Of a DNA stretch of 8,464 nucleotides, positions 1 to 6,139 are shown piece after piece. Positions within the stretch are counted from its first letter, which is position 1, and each line of letters opens with the position of its first letter. Made by a program: the position numbers and the translations under genes. This DNA is from Ruminococcaceae bacterium UBA1772 (lineage in GTDB: Bacteria; Bacillota; Clostridia; Oscillospirales; Acutalibacteraceae), in NCBI GenBank assembly GCA_002314645.1, contig DCGS01000088.1, positions 12,792 through 21,255 on the forward strand, given 5' to 3'. The notes under the pieces are model-generated. The model had not been told where the DNA came from and made no database searches. It worked only from the letters and a program-made list of their open reading frames with translations.

Positions 1-234
1 GAAGAAGTAGAAGAAGCTCCAAACGTAGACGCTTATCTTACAGATGACGAAGATGATACAGAAGCTGAAGAAGCAGATGTAGATAAATACTTAAATGACT
101 CAGAAGACGAGTTTGAGGACATAGATTCTGGTAAAAGTCTTTTTGACGAAGACGACGAGGAAGAGGTCGAAGAAGAGGACTCAGAGGAAGCATATGACCC
201 TGAGCAGACTCTCTTTGACAGAAAAGAGGACTAA
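1..234 (+). CDS. C-terminal acidic tail of a probable DivIVA-like protein (5' end outside window)
   Basis: An open frame enters from the left edge and ends at TAA 232-234, giving the last 77 residues of a protein. The segment is extremely acidic: about 40 of 77 residues are Asp or Glu and only four are Lys or Arg, so it is probably disordered and not a folded domain. Two short similar motifs stand out, SLFDE near residue 47 and TLFDR near residue 70, the second almost at the C-terminus. No family motif is visible in this piece. The DivIVA-like assignment is inferred from position: in many Clostridia a coiled-coil DivIVA-type division or polarity protein with an acidic tail lies directly before lspA. 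The stop lies only 3 bases before lspA, whose ribosome binding site is inside this gene, so they are very likely co-transcribed. Another acidic-tailed cytoplasmic protein cannot be excluded. Confidence 0.6.
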   Translation, partial: EEVEEAPNVDAYLTDDEDDTEAEEADVDKYLNDSEDEFEDIDSGKSLFDEDDEEEVEEEDSEEAYDPEQTLFDRKED

Positions 235-237
235 TAT

Positions 238-723
238 ATGACAATTGCAATTACCGCCATAGTGGCTGTATTGCTCGTTGCCATAGACCAGGTTTCAAAA
301 TTATTAGTGCTAAATAACCTAAAAGATGCGGACCCTGTAACCGTAATAGATGGATTTATCCAATTCCGTTACGTGGAAAATACAGGTGCCGCATTCGGTA
401 TATTTAGCAACAATACATGGGCACTTTCAGTGTTTACTGGAATTGTAATTATCCTTGGTATTATTTTCCTTGCAACAGGTAAGCTTAAAAACAAAGTTGA
501 GTATTCGGCAGTAATACTTATGCTTGCTGGTGGCGTAGGAAATTTAATTGACAGAGTTTTCAGACACTATGTTGTTGACTTCATAGAATACACCTTTATG
601 GACTACGCTGTTTTTAACTTCGCAGACATATGTGTTACGGTTGGTGCGGTACTAATAGTACTAGCAGTAATAGTTGAAACCATAAAGGAAAAGAAGCCGG
701 AAGACGGAGAAAACAATGAATGA
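238..723 (+). CDS. lspA: Lipoprotein signal peptidase (signal peptidase II)
   Basis: This is the membrane aspartyl protease that cleaves the signal peptide from diacylglyceryl-modified prolipoproteins. At 161 residues it has the usual family length. Conserved blocks appear in order: DQVSK (17-21) in the first membrane helix, ENTGAAFG (47-54), GGVGNLIDR (98-106), VVDF (112-115) and FNFAD (126-130). By homology the catalytic pair is Asp114 and Asp130. Four hydrophobic stretches (about 3-16, 61-79, 90-104 and 131-147) fit the four-helix topology, and the charged C-terminal tail is typical. The start is supported by GAGG at 226-229, eight bases upstream and within the end of the preceding gene. 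The 3' end overlaps the following pseudouridine synthase gene by 8 bases, which suggests translational coupling. Nothing is truncated and the identification is firm. Confidence 0.97.
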   Translation: MTIAITAIVAVLLVAIDQVSKLLVLNNLKDADPVTVIDGFIQFRYVENTGAAFGIFSNNTWALSVFTGIVIILGIIFLATGKLKNKVEYSAVILMLAGGVGNLIDRVFRHYVVDFIEYTFMDYAVFNFADICVTVGAVLIVLAVIVETIKEKKPEDGENNE

Positions 724-1636
724 AGATGTTTTTAGCTTTCTTGTTCCAGAAGAGCATTCTTCAGAGCGAATAGATAATGTCATTGCCTCATGTGCGGAGG
801 GCATTTCTAGAAGCCAGGCTCAAAAGCTTCTTGCTAGCGGCAAGGTTTTTGTAGATGGACAAGAGGTTTCAAAAAACTATAAAGTTAAAGCTGGGAATAT
901 GGTGGAAGTAATACTTCCCGAGCCTACACTTTGTGAGGCCATTCCACAGGACATTCCTCTGGATATCCTCTATGAGGATGACGACCTTTTGGTAGTCAAC
1001 AAACCAAAAGGAATGGTTGTTCATCCTGCTCCTGGAAATCCAGACGGCACACTTGTAAACGCCCTTATGTTTCACTGTGAGGACTCTCTCTCAGGAATAA
1101 ACGGCGTTATGAGACCAGGCATAGTCCACAGAATAGACAAGGACACAAGTGGACTTCTAATTGTTGCAAAGACGGATAAATCGCACAAACATCTTGCAGA
1201 ACAAATTAAGGAGCATTCCTTTACTAGAGAGTACCGCGCTGTGGTTCACGGCAACCTTAAGGAAGACGAGGGCACAATAGATGCTCCAATAGGTCGTAAC
1301 CCTAAGGACCGAAAGAAAATGGCAGTCACAGACAAGAACTCACGTAATGCAACAACACACTATACAGTCCTTGAAAGGTACCCAGGTTTCACATACTTGA
1401 AGCTTCGCCTTGAAACAGGACGCACACACCAAATCCGTGTTCATATGGCATACAAGGGCCATCCTGTTGCTGGAGACCTCGTATATGGTCCAAAGAACAC
1501 ACCGAAGGAACTGAATGGTCAGTGCCTTCACGCAGGCTTAATTGGCTTTATACACCCAACTACGGGTGAATATATAGAACTGGAGGCACCGCTTCCAGAA
1601 TACTTTGAGAAATTCTTACAGAAGCTTCGCAAATAA
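716..1636 (+). CDS. rluD: RluA/RluD-family 23S rRNA pseudouridine synthase (YlyB-like)
   Basis: This cytoplasmic enzyme isomerises uridine to pseudouridine in RNA. The 306 residues show an N-terminal S4 RNA-binding domain at about 16-65 (SRSQAQKLLASGKVFVDG region, 31-48) and then the RluA catalytic domain. Motif I is seen as DDDLLVVNKPKGMVVHP (88-104), the active-site motif as HRIDKDTSGLLIVAK (138-152) with catalytic Asp141, and the later motif as LETGRTHQIRVH (232-243). An S4 domain plus this arrangement fits RluD/YlyB, which modify the helix 69 region of 23S rRNA, but RluC- or RluB-like substrate differences cannot be settled from sequence alone. The start at 716 lies inside the end of lspA, with GGAG at 706-709 six bases upstream. 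The lspA-rluD pairing is common in Firmicutes (lspA-ylyB in Bacillus). The rluD symbol is by similarity. Confidence 0.92.
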   Translation: MNEDVFSFLVPEEHSSERIDNVIASCAEGISRSQAQKLLASGKVFVDGQEVSKNYKVKAGNMVEVILPEPTLCEAIPQDIPLDILYEDDDLLVVNKPKGMVVHPAPGNPDGTLVNALMFHCEDSLSGINGVMRPGIVHRIDKDTSGLLIVAKTDKSHKHLAEQIKEHSFTREYRAVVHGNLKEDEGTIDAPIGRNPKDRKKMAVTDKNSRNATTHYTVLERYPGFTYLKLRLETGRTHQIRVHMAYKGHPVAGDLVYGPKNTPKELNGQCLHAGLIGFIHPTTGEYIELEAPLPEYFEKFLQKLRK

Positions 1637-1648
1637 TAGGAGGAAAAC

Positions 1649-2488
1649 ATGGATTCTTCAAAGAAACTCGAACTGCAGAAAGCTGCAGCAAAGGTACGTA
1701 TGAATGTCATTGAGGGAACATTCAATGCAAAGTCTGGTCATCCAGGTGGATCTCTCTCAATTTCAGATATCATGACATATCTTTACATGTATAAAATGAA
1801 CGTTAATCCAGAAAACCCAAAGGATGAGAACAGAGACAGATTTGTTCTTTCAAAGGGTCACACAGCACCTGCTCTCTATGGTGCACTTGCACTTCGTGGA
1901 TTTTTCCCAGAAGAGGAAATTAAGACTCTCAGAAAGGCTGACTCACGCCTTCAGGGACATCCAAGCATGCACATGACACCTGGTGTTGACATGAGCACAG
2001 GTTCATTAGGACAGGGTGTATCTGTTGCCGTTGGTATGGCTCTTGGCGCAAAAATAGGTGGCAAGTCATATAGAGTATACACAGCCCTTGGCGATGGAGA
2101 AATTGAAGAAGGTCAGGTTTGGGAGGCTGCAATGTTTGCAGCTGCTAAAAAGCTCGACAATCTTGTTGTAGTTGTAGACAACAACAACCTTCAAATTGAC
2201 GGATCAATAGATGAGGTTAACTCACCATATCCAATTGATGAGAAGTTTGAAGCATTTGGCTTTAATGTAATTAACATTAACGGTCATGACTTTGACGAAA
2301 TTGATGCTGCTTTCACTGCAGCAGAAAACTGCAAAGGCAAGCCAACTGCCATTATTGCTAAGACAGTAAAGGGCAAGGGCGTATCTTTCATGGAGAACCA
2401 GTGCGGATGGCACGGTAAGGCTCCAAATGCTGAGCAGTACGAACAAGCAATGAACGAGTTAAAGGAGGCACTTTCATGTCTGAAGTAA
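1649..2488 (+). CDS. tkt: Transketolase, N-terminal (thiamine diphosphate-binding) subunit
   Basis: This is one half of a split transketolase, which transfers two-carbon ketol units between sugar phosphates in the non-oxidative pentose phosphate pathway. The 279 residues match the first third of a full-length enzyme. Visible motifs are SGHPGG (29-34), SKGH (68-71), GSLGQG (118-123), and the thiamine diphosphate/Mg2+ signature GDGEIEEGQ (148-156) running to DNNN (177-180), followed by WHG (254-256). The pyrimidine-binding and C-terminal domains are absent here and are supplied by the next gene. The start is fixed by AGGAGG at 1638-1643, five bases before ATG, and the gene begins 12 bases after the rluD stop. 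Its last 13 bases overlap the C-terminal subunit gene. The split form is the normal state in many Clostridia and archaea, not a frameshift: each half has its own start and ribosome binding site. Confidence 0.95.
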   Translation: MDSSKKLELQKAAAKVRMNVIEGTFNAKSGHPGGSLSISDIMTYLYMYKMNVNPENPKDENRDRFVLSKGHTAPALYGALALRGFFPEEEIKTLRKADSRLQGHPSMHMTPGVDMSTGSLGQGVSVAVGMALGAKIGGKSYRVYTALGDGEIEEGQVWEAAMFAAAKKLDNLVVVVDNNNLQIDGSIDEVNSPYPIDEKFEAFGFNVININGHDFDEIDAAFTAAENCKGKPTAIIAKTVKGKGVSFMENQCGWHGKAPNAEQYEQAMNELKEALSCLK

Positions 2489-3420
2489 TTAAAAAGGCTA
2501 CTAGAGACGGCTACGGCGAAGGACTCCTTGAACTTGGTAAAATAAACGACAAGGTAATAGTAATGGATGCTGACCTTGCTGGTGCAACAAAGACAGGTGT
2601 ATTCAAGAAGGAATACCCAGACAGATTCTACAATGCTGGTATTGCTGAGGGTAACCTCATGAGCGTTGCAGCTGGTCTTTCCCTTACAGGTTACACAGTA
2701 TTTGCATCTTCTTTTGCAATGTTTGCTGCAGGCCGTGCTTTTGAGCAGATTAGAAACTCAATTGGCTATCCACACTTAAATGTTAAAATTGCCGCTACAC
2801 ATGGTGGTATTTCTGTTGGTGAAGATGGTGCATCTCACCAGTGCTGCGAGGACATTGCTCTCATGAGAACAATTCCTGGTATGACAATCATTAACCCAGC
2901 TGACGCTGTTGAAGCTAAGGCCGCTGTTCTTGCTGCTGCTGAGTATGAAGGCCCTTGCTACCTTCGTTTTGGCAGACTTGCTGTGCCTCAGATTTTTGAC
3001 GAGGCCGCATACAAGTTTGAATGGGGCAAAGGTGCACAGCTCACTGAAGGCACAGACGTTGCCATTGTAGCAACAGGCCTCATGGTTAACGAGGCTCTCA
3101 TTGCGGCTGAAGAGCTCAAAGCTGAAGGCATTTCAGCTCGTGTTATCAACATTCACACAATCAAGCCTCTTGACGAGGAAATTATCCTCAAAGCAGCTAA
3201 AGACTGCGGCTGCGTAGTTACAGCTGAAGAGCACAACATCATTGGTGGTCTTGGCGGAGCAGTTTCTGAACTCCTTTCAGAAAAGCTTCCAACACCAATT
3301 AAGCGTGTAGGTGTAAACGACACATTCGGTCGTTCAGGCCCAGCTCAAGAACTTCTTCACCTCTATGGTCTTGACGCTGCTCACATTAAAGAAGCAGTTA
3401 AAGAAGTAATGAGTCGCTGA
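2476..3420 (+). CDS. tkt: Transketolase, C-terminal (pyrimidine-binding) subunit
   Basis: This is the partner half of the split transketolase, 314 residues long. It carries the Pyr domain (about 5-165) with YNAGIAEGN (52-60), where Glu58 is the likely glutamate that activates thiamine diphosphate, HGGISVGEDGASHQ (109-122) and YLRFGR (162-167). The transketolase C-terminal domain follows (about 190-310) with ATGLMVNEALIAAEEL (199-214) and EEHNIIGGLGGAV (251-263). A working active site forms at the interface with the N-terminal subunit, so the two proteins are expected to assemble as a heterotetramer. AAAGGAGG at 2461-2468, a near-perfect Shine-Dalgarno sequence, lies inside the end of the previous gene seven bases before this ATG. 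The overlap and this site should keep the two subunits in balance. The gene ends 16 bases before a strong terminator and is the last of the operon. Confidence 0.95.
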   Translation: MSEVIKKATRDGYGEGLLELGKINDKVIVMDADLAGATKTGVFKKEYPDRFYNAGIAEGNLMSVAAGLSLTGYTVFASSFAMFAAGRAFEQIRNSIGYPHLNVKIAATHGGISVGEDGASHQCCEDIALMRTIPGMTIINPADAVEAKAAVLAAAEYEGPCYLRFGRLAVPQIFDEAAYKFEWGKGAQLTEGTDVAIVATGLMVNEALIAAEELKAEGISARVINIHTIKPLDEEIILKAAKDCGCVVTAEEHNIIGGLGGAVSELLSEKLPTPIKRVGVNDTFGRSGPAQELLHLYGLDAAHIKEAVKEVMSR

Positions 3421-3436
3421 GTCAAATAAAGTAGTA

Positions 3437-3474
3437 AGATCGGTTACATAGTTAAATGTAACCGATCTTTTTTT
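3437..3474 (+). terminator. Intrinsic terminator closing the lspA-rluD-transketolase operon
   Basis: A perfect 13-bp stem pairs AGATCGGTTACAT (3437-3449) with ATGTAACCGATCT (3456-3468) around a 6-base loop. It is followed by an unbroken run of T to 3474. It starts 17 bases after the transketolase stop codon. Outer bases GTCAAA (3421-3426) and TTTGAC (3472-3477) could extend the pairing, but the T-run on the other side makes this doubtful. Confidence 0.93.
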
Positions 3475-3484
3475 GACTTTTATA

Positions 3485-3506
3485 TATCATAAATAATTTT
3501 ATGATA
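3485..3506. repeat. Perfect 22-bp AT-rich inverted repeat at the DUF3784-like gene promoter
   Basis: TATCATAAA (3485-3493) and TTTATGATA (3498-3506) are exact inverted copies separated by TAAT. The element sits between the upstream terminator and the proposed -35 box of the next gene, touching that box at 3505-3506. It is too AT-rich, and lacks a T-run, to be a convincing terminator. Its place and symmetry suggest a binding site for a dimeric regulator. No known operator was recognised. Confidence 0.5.
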
Positions 3507-3532
3507 GACAATTATATGAGAAGTGTTAGAAT
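3505..3532 (+). promoter_or_regulatory. Predicted sigma-A-type promoter for the DUF3784-like gene
   Basis: TAGACA (3505-3510) and TAGAAT (3527-3532) each match the consensus hexamers at five of six positions and are separated by 16 bp. The predicted transcript would start near 3539, about 30 bases before the ATG at 3569. The preceding terminator means the gene needs its own promoter. Confidence 0.55.
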
Positions 3533-3568
3533 GAAATTAATGAATTTGTCTTTTTGGAGGACATCATT

Positions 3569-3895
3569 ATGGTAGAAATAATAGGTGCAGTAGTTTGTGC
3601 GCTTTTTTCAATAGTAGCCTTTTTTATCAGTATTAGGTCATTCCAAGAAAAAGGATTTCTATTCAACAATGCATATATATGGGCATCAGAGCAAGAAAGA
3701 GAACAAATGAATAAAAAGCCATATTATCGTCAAACGGCTATAGTATTTTTAATTGTTGCATTAATCTTTTTATGCTTTGCTATTGAACTTATTTTAGAAG
3801 CATATTGGATGTATATTATTACAATAGCATTATCTATTGTTGCTGTTGTGTATGCTATTGTGTCGACAATGAAAATAGAAAAGGGATGGTCTTAA
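3569..3895 (+). CDS. Small three-helix membrane protein, DUF3784-like
   Basis: This encodes a 108-residue protein with no enzymatic motif. Hydrophobic helices are visible at about 3-24, 57-79 and 83-102. A polar, probably cytoplasmic segment between the first and second contains GFLFNNAYIWAS (about 29-40), a run rich in Glu and Gln, and KKPYYRQT. That layout resembles the uncharacterised DUF3784 membrane family; this is recalled from family style, not a search. The ATG at 3569 is preferred because GGAGG (3556-3560) stands eight bases upstream; an in-frame TTG at 3554 would overlap that ribosome binding site and is unlikely to be used. The final codons and stop form the left arm and loop of a terminator hairpin. 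The gene is a short monocistronic unit convergent with the DUF805 gene. Function is unknown. Confidence 0.82.
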   Translation: MVEIIGAVVCALFSIVAFFISIRSFQEKGFLFNNAYIWASEQEREQMNKKPYYRQTAIVFLIVALIFLCFAIELILEAYWMYIITIALSIVAVVYAIVSTMKIEKGWS

Positions 3896-3907
3896 ACCAT
3901 CCCTTTT
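3879..3907. terminator. Bidirectional terminator shared by convergent genes
   Basis: AAAAGGGATGGT (3879-3890) pairs exactly with ACCATCCCTTTT (3896-3907) around a CTTAA loop. The plus strand continues into TTTTATTTATT. The minus strand continues into TTTT-C-TATTTTC, so both transcripts meet a U-rich tract. The left arm encodes the last residues of the DUF3784-like protein (Lys-Gly-Trp) and its stop lies in the loop. The minus-strand gene ends 13 bases away. Confidence 0.85.
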
Positions 3908-3920
3908 ATTTATTGTCTAA

Positions 3921-4511
3921 TTATTCTCTTGGGCTACCACAAGCAGCACAGAACTTACCTGTGTTTTCCTGACCACATTTACATGTCCATATTTCAGCGG
4001 TTTCTTCTGCTTTTGGTTCTTCAGCTACAACTGGAGCTTCTTCTGGAGCTACGTCTACTACTGGAGCAGCTGGCTCAGCAGGTGACTGTGGCTGTGGAGG
4101 AGTGTAGCTCTGTGGCTGGCTGTTTCCACCGAAGTCAATTACAGGAGTGTCAGATGATGGGAAGCAAAGAAGTACAATGAGAGCAATCTGACCAATTGAT
4201 GGAACAAAGTTGATGAAAATGAACCACCATGGGAAACCAGCATCTCTAAGTCTTCTTACTGTTATTGCAAGACCAGCAATACCAATGAAGATTGCAATGA
4301 CTACAAATATTATTGTTACAAGACCAATAACAATTCCTGCAGCTGCGCCTGAATCAAAAGAAGCAGCAATTACTCCAACAATTGCATAGATGATACCAAT
4401 GACAATACCTACAATAACCATTGCAAGCTGTGCCCACCAGTAGCCTGGTCTGTCTGTCTTGCCGTTGAAATCATTCCAACGGTTCAACATGTCTTTAAAT
4501 GCGTTAATCAT
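3921..4511 (-). CDS. DUF805 membrane protein with C-terminal zinc ribbon
   Basis: This is a 196-residue integral membrane protein of unknown function. The N-terminal two-thirds match the DUF805 (YhaH-like) pattern: an amphipathic start with FKDMLNRWNDFNGKTDRPGYWW (in pieces, about 5-26), three to four hydrophobic segments (about 28-50, 57-84 and 97-116), and the hallmark RRLRDAGFPWW at 86-96 between helices. A Pro/Ala/Glu-rich linker (about 130-172) leads to a zinc-ribbon-like end, WTCKCGQENTGKFCAACG (175-192), with Cys177, Cys179, Cys188 and Cys191 as likely metal ligands. Such short ribbons are often found on Firmicutes membrane or SPFH-type proteins. The start is supported by GAGGTG (plus-strand 4519-4524), seven bases before ATG. 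Its own promoter lies upstream and a shared terminator downstream, so it is monocistronic. The ribbon may bind protein or nucleic acid, but nothing here decides which. Confidence 0.88.
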   Translation of the reverse strand: MINAFKDMLNRWNDFNGKTDRPGYWWAQLAMVIVGIVIGIIYAIVGVIAASFDSGAAAGIVIGLVTIIFVVIAIFIGIAGLAITVRRLRDAGFPWWFIFINFVPSIGQIALIVLLCFPSSDTPVIDFGGNSQPQSYTPPQPQSPAEPAAPVVDVAPEEAPVVAEEPKAEETAEIWTCKCGQENTGKFCAACGSPRE

Positions 4512-4549
4512 TTTAGAACACCTCGTTATTCTATTTTTTCGACAAATAT

Positions 4550-4578
4550 ATTGTATGTTTTATTTTAAATTAAGTCAA
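4550..4578 (-). promoter_or_regulatory. Predicted sigma-A-type promoter for the DUF805 gene
   Basis: On the minus strand TTGACT (plus-strand 4573-4578) and TACAAT (4550-4555) are separated by exactly 17 bp, a strong housekeeping promoter match. Transcription would start near 4543, leaving a leader of about 30 bases with the GAGGTG ribosome binding site. Confidence 0.75.
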
Positions 4579-4597
4579 TAAATATGAAAAAAGTAAC

Positions 4598-4627
4598 CGA
4601 ACATTTAAAGTAATTGTAATTTGTTCG
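4598..4627. promoter_or_regulatory. Split inverted repeat CGAACA / TGTTCG upstream of the Y-family polymerase
   Basis: CGAACA (4598-4603) and TGTTCG (4622-4627) are exact inverted copies, 18 bp apart, just before the extended -10 box. Each resembles a half-site of the Firmicutes LexA (DinR) operator, whose known form is CGAAC-N4-GTTCG. The spacing here is not the compact LexA spacing, so this is a candidate regulatory element and not a confirmed SOS box. Confidence 0.4.
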
Positions 4628-4636
4628 TGATATAAT
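4628..4636 (+). promoter_or_regulatory. Extended -10 promoter of the polymerase-YolD operon
   Basis: TGA followed by a perfect TATAAT (4631-4636) forms an extended -10 element. No good -35 hexamer is present at 16-18 bp, which suits an extended -10 promoter that may need activation or derepression. The start would be near 4643, followed closely by GGAAGGAG (4647-4654), so the leader is very short. Confidence 0.7.
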
Positions 4637-4660
4637 AGTAAAAAACGGAAGGAGAATATC

Positions 4661-6139
4661 ATGTATATTGCCATAGATCTTAAGTCGTTCTACGCATCTG
4701 TAGAATGTGTTGAACGTGGACTAGATCCTTTGACAACCAACTTGGTTGTTGCAGATGCTAGTCGTACAGAAAAGACCATTTGTCTTGCGGTTTCTCCTTC
4801 TTTAAAAGCATATGGAATACCTGGAAGAGCAAGGCTTTTTGAGGTGGTTCAAAAGGTCAAAGAAGTCAATGGCATGAGGTTTGCAAAGAACGGAAACAAG
4901 CCGTTTTCAGGTAAGTCAACAAATGCAATTGAACTTCAGAATAAATTGCTCGAACTTGACTTTATTGCCGCAACTCCCCGTATGAAAAAGTATATGGAGT
5001 ACAGCACGAAAATATATCAAATTTATTTAAAATATGTGGCTCCAGAAGATATTCATGTGTATTCGGTTGACGAGGTGTTTATAGACGTAACAAACTATTT
5101 AAAGTACAACAAAATGACACCTCATGAAATGGCAAAAACTATGATTTCAGACGTACTGTCTGAAACAGGTATTACAGCTACTGCTGGAATAGGAACAAAT
5201 ATGTACCTTTGCAAGGTTGCAATGGACATTGAAGCAAAGCATATTCCAGCGGACGCTGACGGAGTGCGTATTGCATACCTAGATGAAAGGCTGTACAGGG
5301 AGAAGCTGTGGGACCACAGGCCCCTAACTGACTTCTGGCGTGTTGGCAAAGGGTATGCAAAGAAGCTCGAAGCTAATGGAATGTACACAATGGGTGATGT
5401 TGCTCGTTGTTCTGTTGGCAAAAAAGGATCATTTTACAGCGAGGATTTACTATATAAGTTGTTTGGTGTAAATGCGGAGCTTTTAATTGATCATGCGTGG
5501 GGTTGGGAGCCCTGTACTATAGCTGAAATAAAGAACTATAGGCCGGAGAATAACAGCGTTACACAGGGCCAAGTTTTGTCTGAACCATATACATTTGAGA
5601 AGGCAAGAACGGTCATTATGGAAATGACAGAAATGCTTGCTCTTGACCTTGTAGACAAGGGTCTTGTAACAAATCAAATTGTTCTGACAGTGGGCTATGA
5701 CATAATAGACGCGTCTAGCTTCAAGGGTGAAATAGTAACTGACTACTATGGCCGAAAAGTGCCAAAGCAAGCACACGGCACAGGAAACATTTCAAGGTAT
5801 ACGGCGTCCACTCGTCTTCTTATGGATGCAGCACTTGAAGTGTTTGACAGAGAAGTTGACCCAAGACTTCACGTTAGAAGAATGTACGTTGTTGCAAACC
5901 ATGTTAAAGACGAAAAACTAGCAAAAGAAGAGTCGGCGTTTGAGCAGCTTGACCTTTTCAAGAACTATGAAAAGGAGAAGGAAACCGACCTTTATTTAGA
6001 AAAGGAAAACAGTCTTCAACATGCAATGCTCGACATAAAGAAAAAGTATGGCAAAAACGCCATACTTAAAGGCACAAACTTTAAGGAAGGAGCAACTGCC
6101 ATTGAACGAAATGGTCAAGTGGGCGGGCACAGGGCATAA
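4661..6139 (+). CDS. Y-family DNA polymerase, UvrX/YqjW-like (translesion synthesis)
   Basis: This is an error-prone polymerase that copies past damaged template. The 492-residue protein opens with the palm motif AIDLKSFYASVE (4-15): Asp6 is a metal ligand and Tyr11 the probable steric gate against ribonucleotides. YSVDEVF (134-140) supplies Asp137 and Glu138. Fingers and thumb follow, with helix-hairpin-helix-like sequence around 222-247 (TDFWRVGKGYAKKLEANGM, 223-241), then the little-finger domain (about 295-415). EQLDLF at 428-433 is a canonical sliding-clamp-binding motif, and the protein ends in RNGQVGGHRA. The start is set by GGAAGGAG (4647-4654), six bases before ATG. The stop is fused to the next start as TAATG. 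Partnership with a YolD-like gene puts it in the UvrX/YqjW group and not DinB (Pol IV), and it could work as a Pol V analogue. Regulation by DNA damage is plausible, but no compact LexA box was seen. Confidence 0.93.
   Translation: MYIAIDLKSFYASVECVERGLDPLTTNLVVADASRTEKTICLAVSPSLKAYGIPGRARLFEVVQKVKEVNGMRFAKNGNKPFSGKSTNAIELQNKLLELDFIAATPRMKKYMEYSTKIYQIYLKYVAPEDIHVYSVDEVFIDVTNYLKYNKMTPHEMAKTMISDVLSETGITATAGIGTNMYLCKVAMDIEAKHIPADADGVRIAYLDERLYREKLWDHRPLTDFWRVGKGYAKKLEANGMYTMGDVARCSVGKKGSFYSEDLLYKLFGVNAELLIDHAWGWEPCTIAEIKNYRPENNSVTQGQVLSEPYTFEKARTVIMEMTEMLALDLVDKGLVTNQIVLTVGYDIIDASSFKGEIVTDYYGRKVPKQAHGTGNISRYTASTRLLMDAALEVFDREVDPRLHVRRMYVVANHVKDEKLAKEESAFEQLDLFKNYEKEKETDLYLEKENSLQHAMLDIKKKYGKNAILKGTNFKEGATAIERNGQVGGHRA

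Noticed and set aside
38..250. Minus-strand open frame of 70 codons opposite the acidic tail
   Set aside because: It is a shadow of GAA/GAC-rich coding sequence on the plus strand, has a Leu/Ser/Pro-biased composition with no recognisable domain, and lies antisense to a clear frame.
1649..3420. Transketolase broken by a frameshift
   Set aside because: Each half has its own start and strong ribosome binding site and matches the known two-subunit form, so this is a natural split.
3473..3505. TTGACT at 3473 as the -35 box for the DUF3784-like gene
   Set aside because: It lies at the end of the terminator T-run and the only fair -10 candidates sit at 6, 15 or 21 bp spacing. The TAGACA/TAGAAT pair is better.
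3554..3568. In-frame TTG start adding five residues to the DUF3784-like protein
   Set aside because: The TTG overlaps the GGAGG ribosome binding site, while the ATG at 3569 is correctly spaced behind it.
3929..4180. Plus-strand open frame of 83 codons inside the DUF805 gene
   Set aside because: It is antisense to the Pro/Ala-rich linker and zinc ribbon of a well-supported minus-strand gene, and its Leu/Gln-rich repetitive product mirrors that linker.
4598..4627. Canonical LexA (SOS) box at the polymerase promoter
   Set aside because: Half-sites match but the spacing is 18 bp where 4 is expected, and neither half has its own proper partner. It is kept only as a split candidate element.
5122..5776. 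Minus-strand open frames inside the polymerase gene
   Set aside because: They are antisense to conserved polymerase domains and show no ribosome binding site or protein motif.
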